Position numbers and translations under genes: made by a program
DNA from: Rhizobium leguminosarum bv. trifolii WSM1325
GTDB taxonomy: Bacteria > Pseudomonadota > Alphaproteobacteria > Rhizobiales > Rhizobiaceae
Assembly: GCA_000023185.1 (NCBI GenBank)
Contig: CP001626.1
Span: 248,001-312,000 of the forward strand
DNA length: 64,000 bases
Direction: 5' to 3'
Notes under the pieces: generated by a model
What the model saw: the letters and a program-made list of their open reading frames with translations, nothing else
The model's database searches: none
Told to the model about the DNA's origin: nothing
In this document: positions 26,683-35,563 of the stretch, in pieces
How the letters are laid out: each line of letters starts with the position of its first letter
Numbering within the stretch: position 1 is the stretch's first letter

Positions 26683-27894
26683 TCATACAAGAGCGATATC
26701 CCTATCGTGCTGTAAGGCGGGTATGTTGGCGACCTCAGCCAATGAGCTTCGAAGTGCTTCGACAACCCTGACAATGTCGAGATCCGTCATCTGAGCATAA
26801 AGCGGAAGGACTACCGTTTGCCGCTGCGCTGCCACGCTTCGCTCCAGACTTGTGGCGGCACGATAAGAACTCTGGTCGGAATAGGCACCTTCCAGATGAA
26901 TGTTCATCACACCGCGCCGGGTCGAGATCCCTTGATCGAGCAGTGTCTGCATGACCTTCCGCTGGTCGACGGCATCAGGCAGTCTCACGCAAAAGCTCTG
27001 CCAGTTGCTACGAGCCCAATGCGGCTCGACCGGTGAGAGCCCAGGGATCGTAGACAGGCGCTCACGATATTGCTCGGCGAGCCGCCTGCGCTGCGCAATC
27101 AGCCCCGGCAGCCGCCGTAACTGTTCCCTTCCGACGGCAGCCTGAAGGTCGGTCATACGGTAGTTGTAGCCCAGTTCGTCATAGTCTTCGAAGATCACCT
27201 GTTTCGAGCCATGGCGAACAGCATCGGTGACGCTCATGCCATGCTGACGCCACAGCCGGAACTTTCGATCATACTCGGGATTGGCGGTGGTCAACATGCC
27301 ACCATCACCTGTCGTGACGACCTTCCGGGGATGGAAGGAGAAGCAGGCAATGTCGCCATGCGGCTTGCCTATCTTTTCCCAACGCCCGTCCCACAGGATT
27401 TCGCTTCCCGTCGCGCATGCAGCATCTTCGATGACCGGGAGCTGATAGCGCTTGCCGATCTCCACGATCGAGCGGAGATCGCAAGGCATGCCAAGCTGAT
27501 GCACACATAGGATTGCCTTGGTGCGGGGCGTGATGGCTGCTTCGATCAGGCTGGGGTCGATATTGTAACCATCTGCTTCGATGTCGACGAAGACAGGGAC
27601 CGCATTGCAGTATCGAACAGCGTTCGCGGTGGCGATGAACGAATGGCTGACCGTGATGACTTCATCGCCGGCACCGACATCGACCGCCATCAAGGCGAGA
27701 TGCAGTGCGGTCGTGCAGTTTGAAACCGCGCAGGAATGTGCGGCGCCGACAAAGGCTGCGAATTCGCCCTCGAAGGCCGCGACTTCCGGTCCCTGCGTTA
27801 CCCATCCTGACATAATAACGCGGCGCGCTGCTTCGGCCTCCTCTTCTCCGAGGACGGGCTTGGCGACCGGAATCGTTGAGAGAGACGCGCTCAT
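26683..27894 (-). CDS. DegT/DnrJ/EryC1-family sugar aminotransferase, copy 1
   Basis: This PLP-dependent enzyme of 403 residues would transfer an amino group to a keto sugar nucleotide. Family marks are SGWVTQGPEVAAFE near residue 30, the substrate/PLP region VSNCTTALHLALMAVD, and VIEDAACATGSE. The Schiff-base Lys is in FSFHPRKVVTTGDGG near residue 180, and LGYNYRMTDLQAAVG follows. The ATG at 27894 overlaps the stop codon of the upstream epimerase gene (ATGA) and is preferred to starts further out. It is the last gene of a six-gene coupled run. It probably acts on the product of that epimerase, giving an amino or perosamine-like sugar. The exact product is unknown. Confidence 0.9.
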   Translation of the reverse strand: MSASLSTIPVAKPVLGEEEAEAARRVIMSGWVTQGPEVAAFEGEFAAFVGAAHSCAVSNCTTALHLALMAVDVGAGDEVITVSHSFIATANAVRYCNAVPVFVDIEADGYNIDPSLIEAAITPRTKAILCVHQLGMPCDLRSIVEIGKRYQLPVIEDAACATGSEILWDGRWEKIGKPHGDIACFSFHPRKVVTTGDGGMLTTANPEYDRKFRLWRQHGMSVTDAVRHGSKQVIFEDYDELGYNYRMTDLQAAVGREQLRRLPGLIAQRRRLAEQYRERLSTIPGLSPVEPHWARSNWQSFCVRLPDAVDQRKVMQTLLDQGISTRRGVMNIHLEGAYSDQSSYRAATSLERSVAAQRQTVVLPLYAQMTDLDIVRVVEALRSSLAEVANIPALQHDRDIALV

Positions 27895-28865
27895 GCAGCT
27901 TGCCCTCCTGCCGCAGCGGTCTTCGACTGCCACCAGGCGACAAGGTCGCGAAGCCCTTGTTCCATCGATATTTCCGCTTTGAAGCCAAGGAGTTTCTCGG
28001 CCTTGCTGATATCGGCAAGACGACGGGTTACGCCGTTGACCGCGCGGGCTTCTTTGTGCTGCGGTTCGAGTGAGACCCCCATGATGCTGCTCAGCATCTG
28101 CGCAAGCTGCAGGAGGCTTATTTCCTCGCCGCTCGCGACATTGAACACCTCATCGGTGACATCGCTCTTCGCAGCCAGCAGGTTTGCCCGGGCGATGTCA
28201 CGTGCATCGACGAAGTCCATCGTCTGGCTGCCGTCTCCGTAGATGAGGGGTGGCATTCCGGTCGCCAGACGCTCCATCCAGCGGATCAACACTTCGGTAT
28301 AGGCACCGTAAACGTCCATTCGCGGCCCGTATACGTTGAAATAGCGCAGCGCCACATAGCGCAGGCCGTACATCTCCGCGAAGCTGCGAAGCAGCCCCTC
28401 GTTAAAGGTCTTGGCCGCGCCGTAGATCGTCCTGTTATTATATGGATGATGGGCTTCGGTGGTCGGAAAGGTCTCGGCCAAGCCCAGCACAGAGGCTGAA
28501 GAGGCAGCGACGACCTTCGACACGCCTGCCTTTACGGCAGCTTCGAGAACATTGAACGTGCCTTCGGCCAGCACATCGAAGGCAAGCCGTGGGTCTTCCG
28601 CGCATTGCGTGATGCGAATGGCCGCCTGGTGAAAGACGATGTCCACACCCTCGAAGGTTTTCGCCAGCAAGGCTCTGTCACGGATATCTCCCTCGATAAT
28701 GTTGACGGACCCGCCACCTATTGCCGTGCTGAGATTGTCCCGGCGTCCGCGCACGAAGTTGTCGAGGATGATAATCTCGCGCGGCTTCTCCAATGCGACG
28801 AGATCGGCGATATGCGACCCGATCAGGCCGGCTCCGCCGGTAATGAGTACCCGTTGATCTCTCAC
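27891..28865 (-). CDS. NAD-dependent sugar-nucleotide epimerase/dehydratase
   Basis: The 324-residue short-chain dehydrogenase-type enzyme has an N-terminal Rossmann motif (ITGGAGLIGSH) and an acidic residue closing beta-2 (IIILDNFVRG). It also has the catalytic YxxxK (TIYGAAKTFNEG) and a substrate-binding LRYFNVYGPRM block. The GTG at 28865 overlaps the stop codon of the upstream acyltransferase (GTGA), and the Rossmann motif follows six codons later, so this start is chosen over the longer open frame. It would oxidise, epimerise or dehydrate a UDP-, GDP- or dTDP-sugar, with the adjacent DegT enzyme acting next. The specific activity cannot be read from the motifs. Confidence 0.88.
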   Translation of the reverse strand: MRDQRVLITGGAGLIGSHIADLVALEKPREIIILDNFVRGRRDNLSTAIGGGSVNIIEGDIRDRALLAKTFEGVDIVFHQAAIRITQCAEDPRLAFDVLAEGTFNVLEAAVKAGVSKVVAASSASVLGLAETFPTTEAHHPYNNRTIYGAAKTFNEGLLRSFAEMYGLRYVALRYFNVYGPRMDVYGAYTEVLIRWMERLATGMPPLIYGDGSQTMDFVDARDIARANLLAAKSDVTDEVFNVASGEEISLLQLAQMLSSIMGVSLEPQHKEARAVNGVTRRLADISKAEKLLGFKAEISMEQGLRDLVAWWQSKTAAAGGQAA

Positions 28866-29581
28866 GATCTTCCTCCACGCGATATATCGACCACAGCATC
28901 GGCTTCCGTGCGCCAGCGTATAAACTTCGCCGGCACGCCCGCCACGACTGAAAACGGTTCGACATCGGAAACAACGACAGCGCCCGCTCCGACGATCGCC
29001 CCCTTCCCGATGCTCACGCCGGGAAGAATTGTTGCGTTCGTTCCAATATCGGCCCATGCGCCGATGCGGACCGGCTTGATTTCGAGATCCGTGCGAATGA
29101 TCGGCACCTCCACCGGCAGTGCCGTGTGGGTCGACCCAAGCACTTTGGCGCCAGGACCCCAGCCGACACAGTCCTCGATAACCAGATCGCGTGCATCGAA
29201 ATAGGCCATCGGGCCGATCCAGACATTGTCGCCGATCACGCAGGTGCCGTCGAAGCGTCCCTGGATATAGGCCTGGGCGCCGATGAACACGCCATTGCCG
29301 ATTTCGAACGTTTCCGGATGTTTGAAACCGGCGCCGCCCGCGACCTGAAGTCCCGCGCCGCAGTTCCGCGCGATCGCTTGCCAGATGGCTTTGCGCATCA
29401 GAGTGTCGACGACCCCGTCACCTGTGGCGAAACGACCATAGAGGTCTATCAGGCCAGCGCGCCCGTATGATTGTCTGAGCTCTTCGACCAACCCAGTTTG
29501 GTAGTCAGGATCTGCCGGCCTTTCATGGCGACCATGGACCGCCTGCACCAGTCGAGCCTCGCCTGGGCGGTTAACTGACAT
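28862..29581 (-). CDS. Left-handed beta-helix acyltransferase, copy 1
   Basis: This 239-residue protein has a short N-terminal helical part (about 80 residues, SVNRPGEARLVQ) and then hexapeptide repeats (IGNGVFIGAQAYIQG, IGDNVWIGPMAYF, IGTNATILPGVSIGKGAIVG). It ends in the family's VVAGVPAKFIR motif. Such enzymes transfer acetyl or formyl groups to sugars or amino sugars. The ATG at 29581 overlaps the end of the upstream aminotransferase gene by 11 bp. It may acylate the amino sugar made by the two genes after it, or O-acetylate the polymer. The donor and site are unknown. Confidence 0.88.
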   Translation of the reverse strand: MSVNRPGEARLVQAVHGRHERPADPDYQTGLVEELRQSYGRAGLIDLYGRFATGDGVVDTLMRKAIWQAIARNCGAGLQVAGGAGFKHPETFEIGNGVFIGAQAYIQGRFDGTCVIGDNVWIGPMAYFDARDLVIEDCVGWGPGAKVLGSTHTALPVEVPIIRTDLEIKPVRIGAWADIGTNATILPGVSIGKGAIVGAGAVVVSDVEPFSVVAGVPAKFIRWRTEADAVVDISRGGRS

Positions 29582-30674
29582 AGGCGTACTCCAGCGCGGC
29601 GGCCACCTGGTCAACGTGTCGTACAGGCATCTCTGGATAGATCGGCAGCGAGAGGACCTCCCGTGCGGCGGCTTCCGAAACCGGGAAGTCCCCGGCCTGG
29701 TAACCAAGGTCGGCATGGGCTTTCTGCAGATGAACAGGGATGGGATAATGCAGCCCGGACGGAATGCCTTCCGCGCTGAGCAGGCGTTGAAGCCCATCGC
29801 GATCGTGGCTTCTTATGGCATAGACATGATAGACGTGACGCCGGTCGGCTGCTTCGACAGGGATTGTCAAATCCGTCGATCCGGCAAGCAGCGAAGAGTA
29901 GCGGCGCGCATGAGCGCGACGCGCCTCGGTCCAGTCTTCAAGGTGCCGGAGCTTGACACGCAGGATCGCGCCTTGAATGGCGTCCATGCGATAGTTAAAG
30001 CCTTTCAGCAGATGGTGATAGCGTTGCTCCTGACCCCAGTCTCGCAGCATGCGCATCGTCTTGGCCTGATCATCGTCATTCGTAACGACCATACCCCCCT
30101 CGCCGCAGGCGCCGAGGTTTTTGCCCGGATAGAAGCTGAAGCAGCCGGATAGGCCGATACTGCCGGCACGGTGGCCTTTGTATTGCGCGCCATGGGCCTG
30201 GCAGGCGTCTTCGATGACGGGTATCCCGTGGCGCTCGGCAATTGCCTTGATCGCGTCCATATCGGCCATTTGACCGTAGAGATGGACAGGAACAATGGCC
30301 TTGGTGCGGGGAGTAATCTTTGCCTCGACCTCCGCCGGATCCATCGTGAGTGTCACGGGCTCAACATCGACGAACACGGGTCGCGCACCCGTATAGCAGA
30401 TCGCCGACACGGTTGCGACGAACGTGAATGGCACCGTAATGACCTCATCGCCGGGACCAACGCCCGCCGCAAGCAGGGCAAGATGCAAGGCACTCGTTCC
30501 GGTGTTGACCGCTATCGCATGCTTGACGTTGCAATAGTCGGCGAATTCCTGCTCGAAATGCGCGACCTCGTCGCCCAATACGTACTGCCCCGAGGCGAGG
30601 ACGCCGAGCACAGCGGCGTCGATCTCACCCTTGATTGACTGATATTGTGCCTTAATGTCCAGGAACGGGATCAT
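29571..30674 (-). CDS. DegT-family 3-amino-sugar aminotransferase (WbpE/WlbC-like)
   Basis: A 367-residue PLP enzyme starting MIPFLDIKAQYQSIKGEID. It has the family marks ASGQYVLGDEVAHFE, VNTGTSALHLALLAAG, VIEDACQAHGAQYKG, the Lys-bearing FSFYPGKNLGACGEGG near residue 190, and FNYRMDAIQGAIL. The pattern fits the WbpE/FdtB/QdtB type, which transaminates C3 of a 3-keto sugar nucleotide. The neighbours support this: an oxidoreductase and an N-acyltransferase directly upstream give the WbpB-WbpE-WbpD set. The start ATG at 30674 overlaps the oxidoreductase stop codon. An earlier open frame has no family similarity. The sugar (UDP-2,3-diamino-uronate or another) is not certain. Confidence 0.9.
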   Translation of the reverse strand: MIPFLDIKAQYQSIKGEIDAAVLGVLASGQYVLGDEVAHFEQEFADYCNVKHAIAVNTGTSALHLALLAAGVGPGDEVITVPFTFVATVSAICYTGARPVFVDVEPVTLTMDPAEVEAKITPRTKAIVPVHLYGQMADMDAIKAIAERHGIPVIEDACQAHGAQYKGHRAGSIGLSGCFSFYPGKNLGACGEGGMVVTNDDDQAKTMRMLRDWGQEQRYHHLLKGFNYRMDAIQGAILRVKLRHLEDWTEARRAHARRYSSLLAGSTDLTIPVEAADRRHVYHVYAIRSHDRDGLQRLLSAEGIPSGLHYPIPVHLQKAHADLGYQAGDFPVSEAAAREVLSLPIYPEMPVRHVDQVAAALEYAYVS

Positions 30675-31708
30675 GCGATGCGCCTTGCCTCTTCGAGCTC
30701 GATGATGCGACCGCGCTGGGCTAACGACCGGCTTGCAGCTTCCAGAATGCGAACGACGCGCAAGCCGGCATGGCCGTCCGTAATGGGCCGCGAGTTCTGC
30801 TCGATGCACTCGACGAACTGATCCAGTTCGCGTTTCAGTGCTTCGGTCATATCGAGCTTGGGCGCCCACATGTCGCCGCTGCGGTAGCCAACCATCATCT
30901 GATGCACTTTCTCGCCGTAAGCCTGAGAATTGGGGTTCAGCGTGATGCCCTTGTCGTAGACCTTGATCTTTTCGCTGGGCTCCAGATCGTCGTAGACGAC
31001 CATCTTGTTGCTGCCACCGATCAGCGTGCGGCGCACCTTGACCGGCGCCAGCCAATTGACGTGGATGTGTGCGATGAGCTTGCTTTCGAAGAAGAGCGTG
31101 AGATAGGCGATGTTTTCCGGCTCGCCGAGGACATGGCTCATGCCTGTCGCTGAAACAGCCACCGGCCTTTCCTGCACAACATGGTCCAGGATGGAGAGAT
31201 CATGCACCGCGAGGTCCCAGATGACGCTGACATCATGCTGGAAGAGCCCCAAATTGACCCGAACCGAGTCATAATAATACATGTCGCCCAAGCCGTTCTC
31301 GACCAGTTCGCGCATCTTGCGGACGGCGCCGGTGTGGACGAAGGTATGATCCACTGCCAGCACGAGGCGTCGGCGTGCGGCCTCTTCGACCATCCGCGAA
31401 GCTTCCTCCGTCGTCGATGCCATCGGCTTTTCGACGAAGACATGCTTTCCGGCCATCATAGCCTGCATTGCGAGCTTGAAATGGGTGAAGACCGGCGTCG
31501 CGATAGCGATGGCATCAACTCTTGGATCACGCAGCACTTCCTCGAAATCATCGGTGATCGTCACGGCGGGGTAGCGGCTTTTGACAGCCGCCAACCGCTC
31601 AACATTAAGATCACAGACAGAAACGAGGTGCGCTCCGGCCGCCTCCGAGATGTTGCGCACCAGATTCGGGCCCCAATATCCATACCCAACAACAGCAATG
31701 CCGATCAT
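30671..31708 (-). CDS. Gfo/Idh/MocA-family sugar-nucleotide oxidoreductase (WbpB/WlbA-like role)
   Basis: The 345-residue NAD(P)-dependent dehydrogenase has the N-terminal Rossmann motif VVGYGYWGPNLVRN, the family's GKHVFVEKPMA block near residue 90 carrying the conserved Lys, and VDHTFVHTGAV. In such clusters this family oxidises C3 of a UDP-sugar before transamination. The 4-bp overlaps with both neighbours and the presence of the aminotransferase and acyltransferase support a three-step 3-acylamino-sugar route. The exact substrate is inferred from context only. Confidence 0.88.
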   Translation of the reverse strand: MIGIAVVGYGYWGPNLVRNISEAAGAHLVSVCDLNVERLAAVKSRYPAVTITDDFEEVLRDPRVDAIAIATPVFTHFKLAMQAMMAGKHVFVEKPMASTTEEASRMVEEAARRRLVLAVDHTFVHTGAVRKMRELVENGLGDMYYYDSVRVNLGLFQHDVSVIWDLAVHDLSILDHVVQERPVAVSATGMSHVLGEPENIAYLTLFFESKLIAHIHVNWLAPVKVRRTLIGGSNKMVVYDDLEPSEKIKVYDKGITLNPNSQAYGEKVHQMMVGYRSGDMWAPKLDMTEALKRELDQFVECIEQNSRPITDGHAGLRVVRILEAASRSLAQRGRIIELEEARRIA

Positions 31709-32211
31709 TTCATTCCTCCCGACGCATACATGTCGACTGGTCCGTCATTGACGCGACCGATCACCCTGGCCGGAACGCCAATAACAATGGCGCCATCCGG
31801 TACATCTTTTGTTACAACGGCTCCGGCGCCGACCTGCGCAGCCTCTCCGATGGTCACGCCAGGCAGAATGGTGGCGTTGCTGCCAATCGACGCGTGGCGC
31901 TTGACCAGGGTCGGGACGACAATCCAGTCGGCCTCCGTCTGGAGGCTGCCATCCGGATTGACGGCGCGCGGGTATGTGTCGTTCGTAAACATGACCCCGT
32001 GGCCTATGAACACGCCGTCTTCCAGCGTCACGCCCTCACAGAGGAAGGAATGGCTGGAGATCTTGCAGCTTTTTCCGACCAGGACGTTTTTCTGGATCTC
32101 AACGAAGGTGCCGATGCGCGTTCCGGCGCCGATTGTGCAGCCGTATAGATTCACAAGATCCGGATGGTGGATAATGGTGCCGTCATCCAGCTTGACGTTT
32201 GATGCAATCAT
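31705..32211 (-). CDS. Hexapeptide-repeat N-acyltransferase (WbpD/WlbB-like)
   Basis: The 168-residue left-handed beta-helix enzyme shows LVNLYGCTIGAGTRIGTFVEI, the loop HSFLCEGVTLEDGVFIGHGVMFTND, and IGSNATILPGVTIGEAAQVG followed by IGVPARVIGRV. This is the layout of UDP-2-acetamido-3-amino-uronate N-acetyltransferases, which act after the DegT aminotransferase. The ATG at 32211 is chosen because family similarity starts there; the frame is open for 24 further codons upstream. It is the first gene of the coupled six-gene run, so its promoter should lie in 32212-32762. Confidence 0.88.
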   Translation of the reverse strand: MIASNVKLDDGTIIHHPDLVNLYGCTIGAGTRIGTFVEIQKNVLVGKSCKISSHSFLCEGVTLEDGVFIGHGVMFTNDTYPRAVNPDGSLQTEADWIVVPTLVKRHASIGSNATILPGVTIGEAAQVGAGAVVTKDVPDGAIVIGVPARVIGRVNDGPVDMYASGGMK

Positions 32212-32762
32212 CCCTGCAAAACCCCTACTCTTGAACACGCCCAGACTTTCAGTTGAAACCAACAATCGCTTGATTGCACCCAAGGTTTCACACCGACAGG
32301 GCTAATATTTTTCTACATTGCAAAGAGAATTGTTTTCTGCATCTGAGTAAAGAAACAAAACGTTTAAGGTTATTCACCTAAAGGCGTATCTACTTATGAT
32401 GACTTACGCCCATGTTCATACATCGGCCAACGTTGGTGGCGGACTCACCGACCGCATCCGCAGCCGGTCCTACGCCGGAGACTGCGATTGTTTCCATGCA
32501 TTTAGTGACCCGTCACAAACTACGGTGTAACGATGAAGTTTATCCTGAAAATTATCTAGTAACGCGTAAGACTACTTCAGATTTACTTTATATTTCCGAC
32601 TTGTTATGAAAGTTGTGCGCTACTTAGCCTATATTAGCTACTGTAACGTTCCGCGAATTGTGGTATTCGATTCCTACTTTAGAGTTTCCTAAACCCCCGA
32701 ATTGAGAGGGGTTGGTACTCGGAGCCTTAGTTGAGCGTAACGTGTTAGGGGAGGGTGAAGCT
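32212..32762. promoter_or_regulatory. Divergent control region between the amino-sugar operon and the LuxR-type gene
   Basis: 551 bp, visibly AT-richer than its surroundings, with no supported gene. It contains GTAACGCGTAAG at 32559-32570, an exact match to 23149-23160. It also has an inverted pair GGCGTA / TACGCC at 32382-32410, whose right arm reads GGCGTAAG on the minus strand. The LuxR-type gene has a strong Shine-Dalgarno (GGAGGG) just before 32763. These are plausible binding sites for that regulator, not proven ones. Confidence 0.5.
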
Positions 32763-33539
32763 GTGAATTCAGCACTTATACCGAATTTGGACCTCAGGCA
32801 GGAGAACGTAGCTCTTCCCCTCAGGATAGATAATCCGAACACAGCTGTCGTGCCGGGAAGACACACGCATTCGCTTGTCATTCTCGATAATCGTGAGCTT
32901 GATCGGCAATGCCTGGCGCAATGCATGGCTGCCCAAAAGGCGGATTTGCAGATTCTGGCATTTGGATCAATTGAGGAGTGGAAGCAGAAGCGCGACGAAT
33001 ATCCTCCGCTTTCGGCAATCCTCTTGAACGTCGGCGGCAAAAAGATCGATGAACCGGCCGTTTCGGAGCAAATCCGGAAGCTTTCGTCAGAATTTGTATC
33101 AACGCCACTCATCGTATTGGCCGATAGCGACGATTTCGGCCAAATCGTTAGGGCACTTGAGTACGGAGCCAAAGGGTTCATCCCCGCCTCAGTCAGCGTC
33201 AGTGTCTGTATGGAGCTGATCGCGCTGTCGGTGGCAGGAGGAATTTTTGTGCCTGCAAGCGCCCTGTTCGCCATGCGTCATTTGCTGGACTCGAGCAATT
33301 CGACCGCACGCCCGCTAGCCGGCATATTCACGGATCGTCAGGTCGAAGTCGTGGAGGCGCTCCGACGCGGAAAGGCAAACAAAATTATCGCTTATGAGCT
33401 CAACCTGCGAGAAAGCACTGTAAAGGTGCATGTTCGCAATATTATGAAAAAGGTCAAAGCGACGAACAGAACGGAAGTCGTGTTCAAGCTCAACGATCTG
33501 TTTCTTTCGGGCGGCTCTGCGACAAACAGCCTGTGCTGA
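32763..33539 (+). CDS. LuxR-type response regulator with degenerate receiver
   Basis: The 258-residue protein starts at a GTG seven bases after GGAGGG. Residues about 38-155 look like a receiver domain (HSLVILDNRELDRQCLAQ to ALEYGAKGFIPASV). At the usual phospho-acceptor strand it reads ILLNVGGKK, so the Asp seems to be replaced by Asn. The C-terminal helix-turn-helix (FTDRQVEVVEALRRGKANK, then LRESTVKVHVRNIMKKV) is a clear LuxR/FixJ DNA-binding domain. It lies at the centre of the polysaccharide locus, divergent from the amino-sugar operon, and probably regulates it. No sensor kinase gene is next to it, which fits a phosphorylation-independent regulator. Confidence 0.88.
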   Translation: MNSALIPNLDLRQENVALPLRIDNPNTAVVPGRHTHSLVILDNRELDRQCLAQCMAAQKADLQILAFGSIEEWKQKRDEYPPLSAILLNVGGKKIDEPAVSEQIRKLSSEFVSTPLIVLADSDDFGQIVRALEYGAKGFIPASVSVSVCMELIALSVAGGIFVPASALFAMRHLLDSSNSTARPLAGIFTDRQVEVVEALRRGKANKIIAYELNLRESTVKVHVRNIMKKVKATNRTEVVFKLNDLFLSGGSATNSLC

Positions 33540-33717
33540 TGCGGTCGGCCGATCAGATCTTGGATCGCATCAGGAGCGCATTCTCGCTCTAAACATCCTC
33601 GGTGGCTGCACGGCAAATACGCCACCGAGTCCGCGATTGCATCTTCAGCCTCACTTGGAAAGTCTGTCATGTACGACTCTCCAGGTGTCGCTGTTTGCAT
33701 GTGCAATTTTCCCACGG

Positions 33718-35559
33718 CTAATTGCCGGTGCCGATAGGAAGCCTGGAAAGCGCTATTCGGATCTTGCGCAACGGGCCTCTCTGCGAATGGGGGACCAGAC
33801 CCCGCGCAAGATGCCAGAAATATCGGAACTCAGGCAGCGGCGGCACATTCGGCCGCAGGCCATTCAGGCGCAGTCTGACCATCAGGCCATCGACGCCTGA
33901 ATATAGTCGCAGACGCCAGCCAGCATCACGTTTGAATTGTAGAGATGTTACTTTCTCGCCGGCGCTGCTTCCGCCGACGGGAGCGTGACGAAGAACATTT
34001 GCAAGATCTGGCTGCTGACAGCGCTCAAGAATATCGGAAAACCATGCAAGCCACTCGGAATCGCTCCGATCAGGAATCTGATGAATGCTTTTTCGATCCC
34101 TGCCATACCGCCCCGAGACGACCCCATCGCCTGAGCGACCGAGTTGCGCGATGACGAGGCGCGCGCGCCTGAATTCGTCGTGGGATAGCGATGGATAGAA
34201 ATCTTGCAGCCTTCGCGCCCGCTCAAACTGGCCTCTGGAGATTAAAGCGAGAAGGAAGTACGCCCACTCGACCGGATCCGGGTTGAGTGCCCCATATTCG
34301 CTCATGGTCACCTTGACCAGGTCCACCAGAAGCTCATAGGCGTGATCGGCGTCGCCCTCCTGCAACGCACAGATGGCAAGGCGGAATTTAGCTTCGGGCA
34401 GGTAGGATACATAGTCCAGGCAGCGCGCGTAGCACTGCTTGGCCTCCGCCACCCTGCCCTGCTCGAGAAGCAAGTCGCCCTGCTTCAGCAAAGCGCGATC
34501 GCTGGCTTCCCCCACGATATGGACGCTCTCTCGCCTGGAGCTACGCTGAACCTTTGTAAGATCGCCGAAGGGGCCGGACTGAATGATCTTTTCACCGAAC
34601 TGCAGGCCTTTGTTCAGCATGAACCACTGATATATTTGCGGCCTGTGGCTCAGTGTGTGACACGAATGGATCAAACTGTAACCGGCTTTCGTGATACGCC
34701 GTATTTCGTCGGGATGGGCAAAAAGGTAATCTAGTCGCTCGACGACGTTTTGGCCGTCAACAAAGACACAGTTCTCCATATCGACAAAGCCAGCTGCCTC
34801 CACTGCTGCTGTGCGTTCGGTCACGAGACAGGCATTTGCCCCGGGAATCTCGAAGTGCTTGCGTACGACCTCGCCGCCCATAGTGCCGCATGTGGGGACG
34901 ACGAGGCTCGAGTTGAGCGCGCGCGCGTAAGCCTCTCCGGACAGGAGCTGGGAAGCTAGCTTGCTCTCATAGGCGTGTTGCGGCGAGACCAGGCAGGGGT
35001 AACGGTCGCGGATCATCGGAAAGACCGTCTGTCGCCAGGGATAAAGGCCATAGGCCTGACCTGTGAGCATCACCGGGATGACCTTTTGCTGGCCATAGTC
35101 GTGGTAGACTTCGGGATCGATGAAATTTGGCCAGACGAAGAGATTCTCCTTCACCGCCGGCATATATTCCGGAGTCATCGTTGCGATCGCGAAATACGCC
35201 TCGATGCCCCACTGCTCCATATCGGAAAGGAAGCCCGCGCGTCGATCGCACCATGCGTCGGCGTTATGAAGGCCAAGCTTGGGAACGACGATATGGGTAT
35301 TGGTGTTGGTGATTTTTATGCGACGCGACCCATGCGACCGATAACCGCTTTCAAACAGCGTCAGATCCGGTTCGTACCTGTCGCATATCTCTGCATAATC
35401 GCAGTCGCGGTTAATGACGACGACATCGAAATGTGTTGTGAGGCATTTGACCTGCTGCTGCATGTGCAGCAGCAGGTAACCGGCCGCGTTCGCATTGGGC
35501 TGATGGTCCCATTGAAAAAAAACGAGCCGCGGCTTTCGATCATTAACGTTGCTATTCAT
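33718..35559 (-). CDS. CgeB-like glycosyltransferase fused to a TPR-like region
   Basis: The 613-residue soluble protein begins PRLVFFQWDHQPNANAAGYL. Its first about 340 residues resemble GT-B glycosyltransferases of the spore-maturation CgeB type, with the late block GGEVVRKHFEIPGANACL and DGQNVVERLDYLFAHPDEIR. Residues about 360-470 contain TPR-like helical repeats (LLKQGDLLLEQGRVAEAKQC, YLPEAKFRLAICALQEGD). The last 130 residues are basic and unassigned. It ends the wecG-like operon; the upstream gene's stop codon is only 4 bp away. It likely adds a sugar to the repeat unit, with the TPR region giving protein contacts. Confidence 0.75.
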   Translation of the reverse strand: MNSNVNDRKPRLVFFQWDHQPNANAAGYLLLHMQQQVKCLTTHFDVVVINRDCDYAEICDRYEPDLTLFESGYRSHGSRRIKITNTNTHIVVPKLGLHNADAWCDRRAGFLSDMEQWGIEAYFAIATMTPEYMPAVKENLFVWPNFIDPEVYHDYGQQKVIPVMLTGQAYGLYPWRQTVFPMIRDRYPCLVSPQHAYESKLASQLLSGEAYARALNSSLVVPTCGTMGGEVVRKHFEIPGANACLVTERTAAVEAAGFVDMENCVFVDGQNVVERLDYLFAHPDEIRRITKAGYSLIHSCHTLSHRPQIYQWFMLNKGLQFGEKIIQSGPFGDLTKVQRSSRRESVHIVGEASDRALLKQGDLLLEQGRVAEAKQCYARCLDYVSYLPEAKFRLAICALQEGDADHAYELLVDLVKVTMSEYGALNPDPVEWAYFLLALISRGQFERARRLQDFYPSLSHDEFRRARLVIAQLGRSGDGVVSGRYGRDRKSIHQIPDRSDSEWLAWFSDILERCQQPDLANVLRHAPVGGSSAGEKVTSLQFKRDAGWRLRLYSGVDGLMVRLRLNGLRPNVPPLPEFRYFWHLARGLVPHSQRGPLRKIRIALSRLPIGTGN

Positions 35560-35563
35560 GTCC

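Noticed and set aside
29571..31055. 494-codon version of the second DegT gene
   Set aside because: The first 127 codons are a shadow of the oxidoreductase gene; the family N-terminus starts at the ATG at 30674.
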